Shown: piece by piece, positions 1 to 6,706 of the stretch
Layout: every line of letters begins with the position of its first letter
Position numbering within the stretch: position 1 is the first letter of the stretch
Source of the DNA: Burkholderiales bacterium
GTDB lineage: Bacteria > Pseudomonadota > Gammaproteobacteria > Burkholderiales > Burkholderiaceae_A
NCBI GenBank assembly: GCA_030834045.1
Contig: JAURFZ010000046.1
Location: 1-9,963, forward strand
DNA: 9,963 nucleotides
Direction: 5' to 3'
Made by a program: the position numbers and the translations under genes
The notes under the pieces: model-generated
Database searches by the model: none
Seen by the model: the letters and a program-made list of their open reading frames with translations, nothing else
What the model was told of the DNA's origin: nothing

Positions 1-1250
1 CGAACAGCCTCTTCGCCTGTTTCTGTCCAAGAGAGGTCAGAGAGGTGAACCAGTCCATCGATGTTGCCAGGCAGTCCCACAAAGACACCGAAATCGGTGA
101 TGGACTTGATCTGACCTGAGACCTTGTCGCCCTTGTTTGCAGTGCCCGAAAACTCTTGCCAGGGATTGGCCACACACTGCTTCATGCCCAAGGAAATACG
201 ACGACGCTCGCCATCGATTTCAAGGACCATAACCTCGGTCTCATCGCCCACCTGAACCACCTTACCGGGGTTCACGTTTTTATTGGTCCAGTCCATTTCA
301 GAGACGTGGACCAGACCCTCAATACCCGGCTCGATCTCAACGAAAGCACCGTAGTCGGTGATGTTGGTAACCTTACCAAAGAGACGTGAGCCCTGGGGGT
401 AACGACGGGCAATGCCTTCCCATGGATCGTCGCCGAGCTGCTTAATACCCAGCGAGACACGATTCTTGTCTTGATCAAAGCGCAAGACCTTGGCGGTTAC
501 TTCTTGGCCAATGGTAAGCACCTCGGAGGGGTGACGGACACGACGCCATGCCATGTCGGTAATGTGAAGAAGGCCATCAATGCCACCAAGATCCACAAAA
601 GCGCCGTAGTCGGTGATGTTCTTAACGACACCCGTCACGGTGGAGCCCTCGGTGAGGTTCTCAAGCAGCTTGCTGCGCTCTTCACCCATGCTTGTTTCAA
701 TAACAGCGCGGCGCGAAAGAACCACGTTGTTGCGCTTACGATCAAGCTTAATGACCTTGAACTCAAGGGTCTTGCCCTCGATGTGGCTTGTGTCTTTTAC
801 AGGACGTGTGTCCACCAATGAGCCAGGCAGAAAGGCCCGGATACCGTTGGTCATCACGGTAAGGCCACCTTTTACCTTGCCCGTTACAGTTCCAATAATA
901 AGCTCGGACGACTCAAGTGCCTTCTCAAGGCTTAGCCAGGCTGCAAGACGCTTGGCGCGATCACGCGAAAGCCGCGTTTCGCCTCGGCCGTCTTCCAAGG
1001 CCTCAATGGCCACAGAAATAAAATCGCCCTCTTTGACATCAAGCTCACCCTGGTCGTTCATAAACTCTTCGACTGGAATAAAGCTTTCAGACTTCAGGCC
1101 CGCGTTGACCACCACATGGTTTTGGTCAATACGAATAACTTCGGCGGTAATAACTTCGCCCGCACGCATTTCCTGTCGGGAAACCGACTCGGCGAACATC
1201 GCCGCAAACGACTCCGGCGCCTCTGCGCCAATAGATGTTTCAAGTGACAT
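1..1250 (-). CDS. rpsA: 30S ribosomal protein S1, N-terminal 416 residues (runs off left edge)
   Basis: Reading the minus strand from the ATG at 1250 gives an uninterrupted frame beginning MSLETSIGAEAPESFAAMFA and continuing to the window edge. S1 binds mRNA and brings it to the 30S subunit. Five of the family's OB-fold repeats can be seen: R1 (about residues 30-64, NAGLKSESFIP), R2 (about 118-150, GIRAFLPGSLVD), R3 (about 204-236, NITDYGAFVDLGGIDGLLHI), R4 (about 289-322, NITDYGAFVEIEPGIEGLVH) and the start of R5 (about 376-410, SITDFGVFVGLPGNIDGLVH). S1 is usually about 560 residues, so the rest of R5 and all of R6 lie outside the window. The phrases ITDYGAFVDLGGIDGLLHIT and AWRRVRHPSEVL are typical of betaproteobacterial S1. 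The start is set by homology and by an in-frame TGA four codons upstream. It follows aroA-cmk at a distance of 92 bp. Confidence 0.97.
   Translation of the reverse strand, partial: MSLETSIGAEAPESFAAMFAESVSRQEMRAGEVITAEVIRIDQNHVVVNAGLKSESFIPVEEFMNDQGELDVKEGDFISVAIEALEDGRGETRLSRDRAKRLAAWLSLEKALESSELIIGTVTGKVKGGLTVMTNGIRAFLPGSLVDTRPVKDTSHIEGKTLEFKVIKLDRKRNNVVLSRRAVIETSMGEERSKLLENLTEGSTVTGVVKNITDYGAFVDLGGIDGLLHITDMAWRRVRHPSEVLTIGQEVTAKVLRFDQDKNRVSLGIKQLGDDPWEGIARRYPQGSRLFGKVTNITDYGAFVEIEPGIEGLVHVSEMDWTNKNVNPGKVVQVGDETEVMVLEIDGERRRISLGMKQCVANPWQEFSGTANKGDKVSGQIKSITDFGVFVGLPGNIDGLVHLSDLSWTETGEEAV
349..620 (-). repeat. 17-bp direct repeat from adjacent S1 repeats
   Basis: The 17-mer ccgtagtcggtgatgtt (plus strand) occurs at 349-365 and again at 604-620. 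The copies are 255 bp apart, which is exactly 85 codons and in the same frame. Both encode the NITDYG strand of S1 repeats R3 and R4. This reflects internal duplication of the S1 fold kept similar by codon bias and selection; it is not a mobile or regulatory repeat. Confidence 0.8.
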
Positions 1251-1342
1251 TAACGAACCATTTCAAGAACACATCGCCAGACTGCGCCAACGATGGAATT
1301 ACGCCCAAATGGGCACCCATGTTGAAAAGAATTGAAAAGCAG
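1251..1342 (-). promoter_or_regulatory. rpsA leader / intergenic region without a clear Shine-Dalgarno
   Basis: These 92 bp separate the aroA-cmk stop from the rpsA ATG. The bases just before the ATG (minus strand TTCTTGAAATGGTTCGTTA) contain no recognisable GGAG-type ribosome binding site. Further upstream the minus strand carries ATGGGTGCCCATTTGGGC (about 1303-1320), in which the central CCCA could pair with a TGGG on either side; the downstream pairing is GCCC/GGGC at 1303-1314. In E. coli the rpsA start region is also poor in Shine-Dalgarno sequence, is folded, and is repressed by S1 itself. A similar role here is inference. I see no convincing -35/-10 pair and no hairpin followed by a T tract. 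Confidence 0.4.
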
Positions 1343-3538
1343 TTAGGCCTGCTTAGCTGCCCTCGTAGCGAAGGCTTTTTCAATCTCTTCAACGGCTTGT
1401 GATACGGACTTCTCAGACGTATCTAAGAAGACCATATCGGTTCCTTCTAAAAACCTTAAAGGCGCAACCGCCCGATTACTGTCTCGTTCGTCACGTGCAA
1501 GAAGATCTGCTAAAAGGCCCTCGATTGTAGTGGGAATTCCTTTTTCTTTCAATTGGTTGTAACGACGTTGTGCGCGGACCTGCGCCGAGGCCGTGAGGAA
1601 GATTTTGAGCTGCGCATGAGGAAAGACCACTGAGGCCATGTCGCGGCCGTCGGCCACCAGGCCAGGGGGCCTTGCAAAATCACGCTGACGACGCAGCAAG
1701 GCCCGCCGTACAAGGGGCAGCGCGGCAAGCCGGGAGGCGCGATTGCCCATGGCTTCGGCCCGAATGGCGAGGCTCACGTCCTGCCCATTTAGAAAAACGC
1801 GGTCGCCCTGAAACTGAAGCTGCATCTGGCCTGCACAGGCCGCTAGGCCAGGCTCATCGTCCTCCGAAAGGCCCTGGTCGTGGCTGGCCAAGGCAAGCAG
1901 GCGATAAATGGCGCCACTGTCGAGGTAGTGAAACCCAAGCCTCTGAGCAAGCAATGCCGCCACGGTACCCTTGCCCGAGGCCGTGGGCCCATCAATGGCA
2001 ATCACCGGAACCGCCTGGGCGCAGACATCGGCAAAGGCCTCAAAAAACTCGGGATAGGTCTTCGCAACACAGCCTGGGTCTTTAATGGCCAGGCGACGAG
2101 CGCCAGACGAAAGGGTCTGCCGCGGGGTTTCCACCCGGTTACCCCCTGGCTTCTCGTTGTTTTCCACAGGGCTATCCACAGGCTTATCCCCAGGGTGCTC
2201 AAAACTCGCGAGCGCAAAACTCATGGCCACGCGGTGATCGTCGTAGGTGGAAATGCTTGCCGACCTTAGGCAGGTAGGCGCCGTAACCTCAAGAAAATCG
2301 GGCCCCTCCACCACTGTGGCCCCCAAGGCCCGTGCCTCATTGGCCATGGCGGCAATGCGGTCGGTCTCCTTCACCCGCCACGAGCCAATGCCCTCAAGCC
2401 TGGTGGTAGTGCCGGCAGGCGCATAGAGCGCCACAGCCACAAGAGTCATGGCCGCATCGGGAATGGCGTTAGCATCAAGACTTACCGCCCGCACACGGGG
2501 CCGGCCTTCGTTATCAAAGGCTGCTGCCCGCGCTTCAATAAAATCCTCGCCCCATGAAATAGATGCCCCCATGCTGGCCAGTGCATGGGCAAACTGCAGA
2601 TCGCCCTGGGGGCTACCCTTGCCAACGCCTTCCACCCGCACAGGTCCACCGCCCAGCAGACCTGCGGCCAAGAAATACGAGGCAGACGAGGCGTCGGCCT
2701 CGACCTTAAGCCGGCCTGGGCTATGAAGCCCCATGGAACTCAAGCCGGCCGGTTCCTCGGCGCTCGTCTTCGCGTGAGCTTCTTGCCACCCTTGGGCAGC
2801 AGGCTTTAACTGCGCAGGGGTAATGCGAAACTCGCCGGGCCGCGGCTCTTCAATGCTTACTGCAAACTGACGCAGCATGTGAATGGAAAGGTCTACGTAG
2901 GGCCGACTAATAAGAGGGCCGTCCACCTCAATCTCAACGGGCCGACCCCATTGCACGGCAAGCAGGGGTGCCACCTGCATAAGGCCTGTAAGAAACTGGC
3001 TTGAGACATTGCCTCGAACCCGCAGCCGTTGCATGGGCTTAAGGACCGCAGGCCTGACGCGCAGAGGGGGATAGCCTTCGCGACCCAGGTAGTCGATGCA
3101 GGCACCAAGCTCACGCAGGCCGTCCACCAGGTCGGCAATCGGCCGCTCGTGCATACGATCAACGCCTCGAAGGACAACACTGCCCGCAGGTTGCGCCACG
3201 ACAACCGCAGGCAGCAGAGTCCGAATGGTAAGCCCCGAATTACCAACAAAAAGTTCAAGGTCCTGGGGCTCTGAAAACTGGCCTGACGCACCTTCAACGG
3301 TGAGTCCCTGACCCCTGGTATCCGACAAATCACCTGATAGCCGCACGCCCAGGCGCCGCAGGCTTTCGACCATCACCCGGGTGTCGTCGGAGTCAAGCAG
3401 GCCCTTGATCTGGGTTGTGCCGTGGGCAAGGGCTGCAAGCAACAAGGCCCTGTTGGAAAGGCTTTTACTGCCAGGAAGTTCAACCCTACCCCGAGCCAGT
3501 GGGCGCAGGTCGAGTCCTAGCTGAATTGACGTCGCCAC
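1343..3538 (-). CDS. aroA-cmk: Bifunctional EPSP synthase / cytidylate kinase fusion
   Basis: The 731-residue protein joins two enzymes. Residues 1 to about 505 are EPSP synthase (shikimate-3-phosphate + PEP to EPSP). Visible motifs are PGSKSLSNRALLLAAL, MHERPI, NVSSQFLTGL, DASSASYFLAAG, IPDAAMT, WRVKETDR, YDDHRVAM and CVAKTYPEFF. Residues about 510-731 are cytidylate kinase (CMP/dCMP phosphorylation), with P-loop GPTASGKGT (517-525), DGRDMASVVFP and ERDSNRAVAPLRF. Such fusions are known in betaproteobacteria. The start is GTG at 3538, inside the end of tyrA (22-bp overlap), and is chosen by homology; the Shine-Dalgarno is weak. Two segments are longer than in E. coli AroA: residues about 243-274 and about 446-482, both probably surface loops. 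The PEP loop reads GNSGLTIRT (99-107) instead of the usual class I GNAGTAMRP. All other catalytic motifs I checked are intact, so the enzyme is probably active. Confidence 0.95.
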   Translation of the reverse strand: MATSIQLGLDLRPLARGRVELPGSKSLSNRALLLAALAHGTTQIKGLLDSDDTRVMVESLRRLGVRLSGDLSDTRGQGLTVEGASGQFSEPQDLELFVGNSGLTIRTLLPAVVVAQPAGSVVLRGVDRMHERPIADLVDGLRELGACIDYLGREGYPPLRVRPAVLKPMQRLRVRGNVSSQFLTGLMQVAPLLAVQWGRPVEIEVDGPLISRPYVDLSIHMLRQFAVSIEEPRPGEFRITPAQLKPAAQGWQEAHAKTSAEEPAGLSSMGLHSPGRLKVEADASSASYFLAAGLLGGGPVRVEGVGKGSPQGDLQFAHALASMGASISWGEDFIEARAAAFDNEGRPRVRAVSLDANAIPDAAMTLVAVALYAPAGTTTRLEGIGSWRVKETDRIAAMANEARALGATVVEGPDFLEVTAPTCLRSASISTYDDHRVAMSFALASFEHPGDKPVDSPVENNEKPGGNRVETPRQTLSSGARRLAIKDPGCVAKTYPEFFEAFADVCAQAVPVIAIDGPTASGKGTVAALLAQRLGFHYLDSGAIYRLLALASHDQGLSEDDEPGLAACAGQMQLQFQGDRVFLNGQDVSLAIRAEAMGNRASRLAALPLVRRALLRRQRDFARPPGLVADGRDMASVVFPHAQLKIFLTASAQVRAQRRYNQLKEKGIPTTIEGLLADLLARDERDSNRAVAPLRFLEGTDMVFLDTSEKSVSQAVEEIEKAFATRAAKQA
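2158..2193 (-). repeat. Three 12-bp tandem units resembling DnaA boxes, inside aroA
   Basis: On the minus strand three 12-mers follow without gaps: CTGGGGATAAGC (2193-2182), CTGTGGATAGCC (2181-2170) and CTGTGGAAAACA (2169-2158). On the plus strand each holds a 9-mer one mismatch from the DnaA box TTATCCACA: TTTTCCACA (2160-2168), CTATCCACA (2172-2180) and TTATCCCCA (2184-2192). The repeat encodes the GDKPVDSPVENN part of the extra segment near the end of the EPSP synthase domain. Whether DnaA binds here is unknown; a short expanded coding repeat is the simpler reading. Confidence 0.55.
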
Positions 3539-4419
3539 TGGCTTGCTCTGTCCAGGCTCTGATGAAGGGCCTGCCCGTCGTTGGCCTCAAGAGCATGCAC
3601 GAGCTCAGAAAGACTCAATTTGTACTGGGTCATCAGCGCCAGGACAGCCTGGCGATTCTGAAGAAGAATGCCAGACCAGAGCTCCGCAGACGAGCCCGCG
3701 ATGCGGGTGGTGTCACGCAGCCCTCCCCCGTGCAGACTCTGGGCTGCAGCCGCATAGGGCCCTGAGGCAAGCATGCCAGCAAGGCCAAAGGCAAGCAGGT
3801 GCGGCAGATGGCTTAATGCGGCAAGCAGTTCATCGTGCTCTTCAAGTGGAAGTGCAATGGGGAGCCCGCCAAGGCTGCTGAAAAAAAGCTCAAGGCTATC
3901 AACGGCCTCCGGCTGGTTCTCGGGTAGTCGTGAAATGAGCACGCGTGCACCTTGCAGAAGGGTGGCCTCAGCAGCCTGAAGTCCCGACTGCTCGCTTCCC
4001 GCCATGGGATGGCTTGGTACAAAAAGCATCTGCAAGGCCTGTCGGCCAGGCCCCTCGGCAATACCCTGCATGGCCTTTTGCACCGGCGCCTTGACACTTC
4101 CAAGCTCGCTTATCCAGAGAAGGTTTTCTAAAAAAGGCTGATGCAGGGCCTGGGCAAGGCCAGGTAGAAGGCCTGCCGTAACCTGGGCGGGGGTTGCAAA
4201 CAACAGGCCTTGTGAGACGGACGGAACCGACGGCTTGGCCTGATCCAGCATGGCCTGCATGGACGTAAAGGCACGGTGGGCCAGGCCTTCTTCGACGGCC
4301 TGCCCGCCAAAGACCGGGTCCACCACCCAGACCTGCACCGAGGGCCATTGGGCGCGCAGCGCCGCAGCCACCGAGCCGCCCATCAGGCCGCAGCCCACAA
4401 GCAAAAGCCGATCAATCAT
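3517..4419 (-). CDS. tyrA: Prephenate dehydrogenase
   Basis: This 300-residue protein is a single-domain prephenate dehydrogenase, which oxidises and decarboxylates prephenate to 4-hydroxyphenylpyruvate for tyrosine synthesis, normally with NAD(P)+. The N-terminus has the dinucleotide-binding glycine motif LLVGCGLMGGSVA (G9, G11, G14). The family's active-site SHP motif is at PSHPMAGSEQSG (S136-H137-P138). SHLPHLLA (203-210) and GGGLRDTTRIAGSS (221-234) are the helical dimerisation-domain signatures. The usual aspartate in the DxGSxK motif is glutamate here (SELGSVK). There is no fused chorismate mutase and no clear ACT domain. The ATG overlaps the hisC stop by 4 bp (ATGA), with little Shine-Dalgarno, which suggests coupling to hisC. 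The 3' end overlaps aroA by 22 bp. Confidence 0.95.
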   Translation of the reverse strand: MIDRLLLVGCGLMGGSVAAALRAQWPSVQVWVVDPVFGGQAVEEGLAHRAFTSMQAMLDQAKPSVPSVSQGLLFATPAQVTAGLLPGLAQALHQPFLENLLWISELGSVKAPVQKAMQGIAEGPGRQALQMLFVPSHPMAGSEQSGLQAAEATLLQGARVLISRLPENQPEAVDSLELFFSSLGGLPIALPLEEHDELLAALSHLPHLLAFGLAGMLASGPYAAAAQSLHGGGLRDTTRIAGSSAELWSGILLQNRQAVLALMTQYKLSLSELVHALEANDGQALHQSLDRASQWRRQFS

Positions 4420-5576
4420 GAGGCATGGGCCCGCAAGGTCATCAGCGACTCAAGCGCAAAAGGCATGGCCTTTAAAAAAGCCTCGTTCTCGTTCTTTGTA
4501 CCAATGGAGACGCGCAGGTAGCCGGGCAGCCCATAGTTGGCCACAGGCCGAGTAATGACGCCTTTCGATAACAAGGCCTCGTAGACCCGCACACCCGCAC
4601 CGGGCACTGTTGGATGAGCCGCTTGAAGATCGATGAGCAGAAAGTTGCCCCAGGATCTCAGCCAGCCAATTCCAAGGCCCTGAAGACCCTGCTGAATCTG
4701 CTGCATGCCTTGACGATTCAACTCTGCCGAACGCGCAAGGAAGTCATCATCGAAGATTGAGGCCTCGGCAGCGGCAAGTGCAAGCGAGTTCACATTAAAG
4801 GGCTGGCGCACTCGGTTTAAAAGATCGGTGACCTCCGCGCTTGCAACCCCATACCCCACACGCAGCCCCGCAAGGCCGTAGGCCTTCGAGAAGGATCGCG
4901 AGACCAATAAATTGGGATAGCGTTGCACCCATTCAAAGGCAGGGTAGGTCTCGTCCTCACTGAGGTATTCGGTGTAGGCCTCATCGAGAACAACAAGAAC
5001 CGAGGCGGGCAGGCCTGCAATAAACGACTCCAGACGAGCGCCCGGAATAAAACTTCCCGTGGGGTTGTTGGGATTCGCAACCCAGACCACGGCCGTGTTG
5101 TCTGAGATGCGTTGGGCAAAGCCATCAAGGTCGTGGCCAAGGTCGTGCGACTGGGCAGGCACCGAGACCAGGGTGGCGCCCACCGCCTGACTGGCAAGGG
5201 CATAGACAGCAAACGAATGGTCGCTCATCAGCGACTCTTTACCAGGGGCCAGAAAGGCATGCGCAACCAGTTCAAGAATGTCGTTGCTGCCATTGCCCAG
5301 GGTGATGGTCTGGGTTGAAAGTCCAAACCGCCTGGCCAAGGCCTGTTTTAAGCCAAAGCCATTGCCATCCGGGTAACGGCCAAGGTCCCCTGCCGCCTTC
5401 AGCATGGCCTCACGGCCCTTCGGGCTCATGCCCAAGGGGTTTTCGTTGGAGGCAAGCTTCACAACCTGATCTTCCTGAAAGCCATAGGCGCGGGCAATGT
5501 CCGCAATGGGCTTGCCGGGCTGGTAAGGCGCAATGGCTTTTAGGTACGAGGGTACGCGCTGGTTAAGTGAGAGCAT
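4416..5576 (-). CDS. hisC: Histidinol-phosphate / aromatic aminotransferase (HisC family)
   Basis: This 386-residue PLP-dependent fold-type I aminotransferase belongs to the HisC group. Visible signatures are LASNENPLG (41-49), the NPNNPTG loop (168-174), DEAY (198-201), the PLP-binding lysine in SFSKAYGLAGLRVGYG (K231) and the substrate-carboxylate arginine in LRVSIGT (R355). HisC converts imidazole acetol phosphate to histidinol phosphate; many family members also transaminate phenylpyruvate and 4-hydroxyphenylpyruvate. No other his gene is present and the gene lies between pheA and tyrA, so an aromatic role is plausible, but this is inferred from context. The start has only a weak AAAGG upstream, 26 bp after the pheA stop. 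The gene overlaps tyrA by 4 bp. Confidence 0.92.
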   Translation of the reverse strand: MLSLNQRVPSYLKAIAPYQPGKPIADIARAYGFQEDQVVKLASNENPLGMSPKGREAMLKAAGDLGRYPDGNGFGLKQALARRFGLSTQTITLGNGSNDILELVAHAFLAPGKESLMSDHSFAVYALASQAVGATLVSVPAQSHDLGHDLDGFAQRISDNTAVVWVANPNNPTGSFIPGARLESFIAGLPASVLVVLDEAYTEYLSEDETYPAFEWVQRYPNLLVSRSFSKAYGLAGLRVGYGVASAEVTDLLNRVRQPFNVNSLALAAAEASIFDDDFLARSAELNRQGMQQIQQGLQGLGIGWLRSWGNFLLIDLQAAHPTVPGAGVRVYEALLSKGVITRPVANYGLPGYLRVSIGTKNENEAFLKAMPFALESLMTLRAHAS

Positions 5577-5602
5577 GGCAGATGGAACCTTTGCTTATAA
5601 AA

Positions 5603-6706
5603 CTAGGCAGTAAGTTTTTCAAATAAAGGGTAGGACCCCAAGAGCTTAAACATGCCCGCTGTCTGCTGAATTTCAGCCAAGGCTAGGGCCACATTGCTGT
5701 CTTTGCGATGACCGACAAGATCAATAAAAAAGAAATACTGCCAGGCGGCACCGCCTAGCTGCCGCGCGGGCCGCGACTCAAACCGTTTCATGGAGACCCC
5801 ATGCCGCGCAAGAGGCTCAATAAGGGAGAGCATGGCACCGGCCTTATCGGGCACCGACAAAATAAGTGAGGTCTGGTCAACCCCGCAGCCTTCGGGTTCA
5901 AAGGTACCCAAGGCAGCAAACCGTGTTCGGTTCGAGGGGTCGTCTTCAATGCGATCTGCGATGCTTTTTAAGGCGTAGTGCTCAGCGGCGGTCTGACCCG
6001 CGATGCTTGCAAGTGTTGGGTCGTTGGCCGCCATTTCGGCTGCATGACCATTGCTTGCAACGGCCAGTGTCTCTACACCCGGCATATTGGTATCAAGCCA
6101 GCGCTGGCATTGCGCCAAGGCCTGGGCATGGGCCACGACACGTTTTACCTTCTGCTTTTCACCTGTGGCATGCAAGAGGCTGTGGTGTATGGGAATGGCT
6201 ACCTCCGCACTAATACTGAGAGGGGTTGCTATAAGCAGATCAAGCGTGCGGCCTACCGTGCCCTCCAGGGAGTTCTCAACGGGAAGCAGTGCAATGTCGG
6301 TAAGGCCTGTCTCGGCCTTACGCAAGGCCTCATCGAGGCTTTGGCAGGGCAGCATCTCGACCCGATGGCCAAACAAGGTACGTACTGCCTGCTCGCTGTA
6401 GGTTCCGGTTGGCCCCAGGTAGGAGACCTTTATCACCCGCTCAAGGGCGCGGCAGCCCGAGATAATCTCAAGCCAGATGGTGGCGATGGACTGATCGGCC
6501 AGAGGGCCACCCAGGGCCTTGTTGCTTGCACACATGCGCTCAATAATTTCGACCTCGCGCTCGGGACGAAAAACGGCCGCCCCCACCTTGTGTTTCTCGC
6601 GCCCTACCGCCTGAACAACCCCTGCACGCTTAACCATAAGTTTGATGATCTCGTCGTCATAGGCGTCGATCTGATCGCGAAAGGACTTCAGCTGCTGCGG
6701 TGTCAT
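5603..6706 (-). CDS. pheA: Bifunctional chorismate mutase / prephenate dehydratase (P-protein)
   Basis: The 367-residue protein carries chorismate to phenylpyruvate. Residues 1-90 are an AroQ-type chorismate mutase, with R10, R27, K38 and RPEREVEI (47-54) matching the E. coli active-site pattern. Residues about 93-270 are prephenate dehydratase, with VSYLGPTGTYSEQA (94-107), LPVENSLEGTVGRT (141-154) and the catalytic TRF triplet (261-263). Residues about 277-360 are an ACT domain with the phenylalanine-binding features AGAM (289-292, usually GAL) and ESRP (310-313), so feedback inhibition by phenylalanine is expected. Length and domain order match betaproteobacterial and Pseudomonas PheA. The ATG overlaps the serC stop (ATGA) and has a strong ribosome binding site. 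The stop is TAG, 26 bp before hisC. Confidence 0.97.
   Translation of the reverse strand: MTPQQLKSFRDQIDAYDDEIIKLMVKRAGVVQAVGREKHKVGAAVFRPEREVEIIERMCASNKALGGPLADQSIATIWLEIISGCRALERVIKVSYLGPTGTYSEQAVRTLFGHRVEMLPCQSLDEALRKAETGLTDIALLPVENSLEGTVGRTLDLLIATPLSISAEVAIPIHHSLLHATGEKQKVKRVVAHAQALAQCQRWLDTNMPGVETLAVASNGHAAEMAANDPTLASIAGQTAAEHYALKSIADRIEDDPSNRTRFAALGTFEPEGCGVDQTSLILSVPDKAGAMLSLIEPLARHGVSMKRFESRPARQLGGAAWQYFFFIDLVGHRKDSNVALALAEIQQTAGMFKLLGSYPLFEKLTA

Noticed and set aside
1303..1314. Rho-independent terminator between aroA-cmk and rpsA
   Set aside because: The GCCC/GGGC stem is only four or five pairs and no T run follows on the minus strand.
613..1335. 240-codon open frame on the plus strand opposite rpsA
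   Set aside because: It lies antisense to the clear S1 gene, has low-complexity Ser/Arg/Thr composition, resembles no family I know, and is explained by codon bias on the opposite strand.
2158..2193. Replication origin
   Set aside because: Three imperfect boxes within a coding gene, with no AT-rich unwinding region and no dnaA/dnaN nearby; recorded only as a repeat.
1880..2269. Plus-strand open frames opposite the aroA-cmk junction
   Set aside because: Both halves of the fusion read through intact on the minus strand; the opposite frames show no recognisable features.
1343..3538. aroA-cmk fusion as an assembly or frameshift artefact
   Set aside because: The frame is continuous, both enzymes have intact motifs, and such fusions are known in betaproteobacteria.
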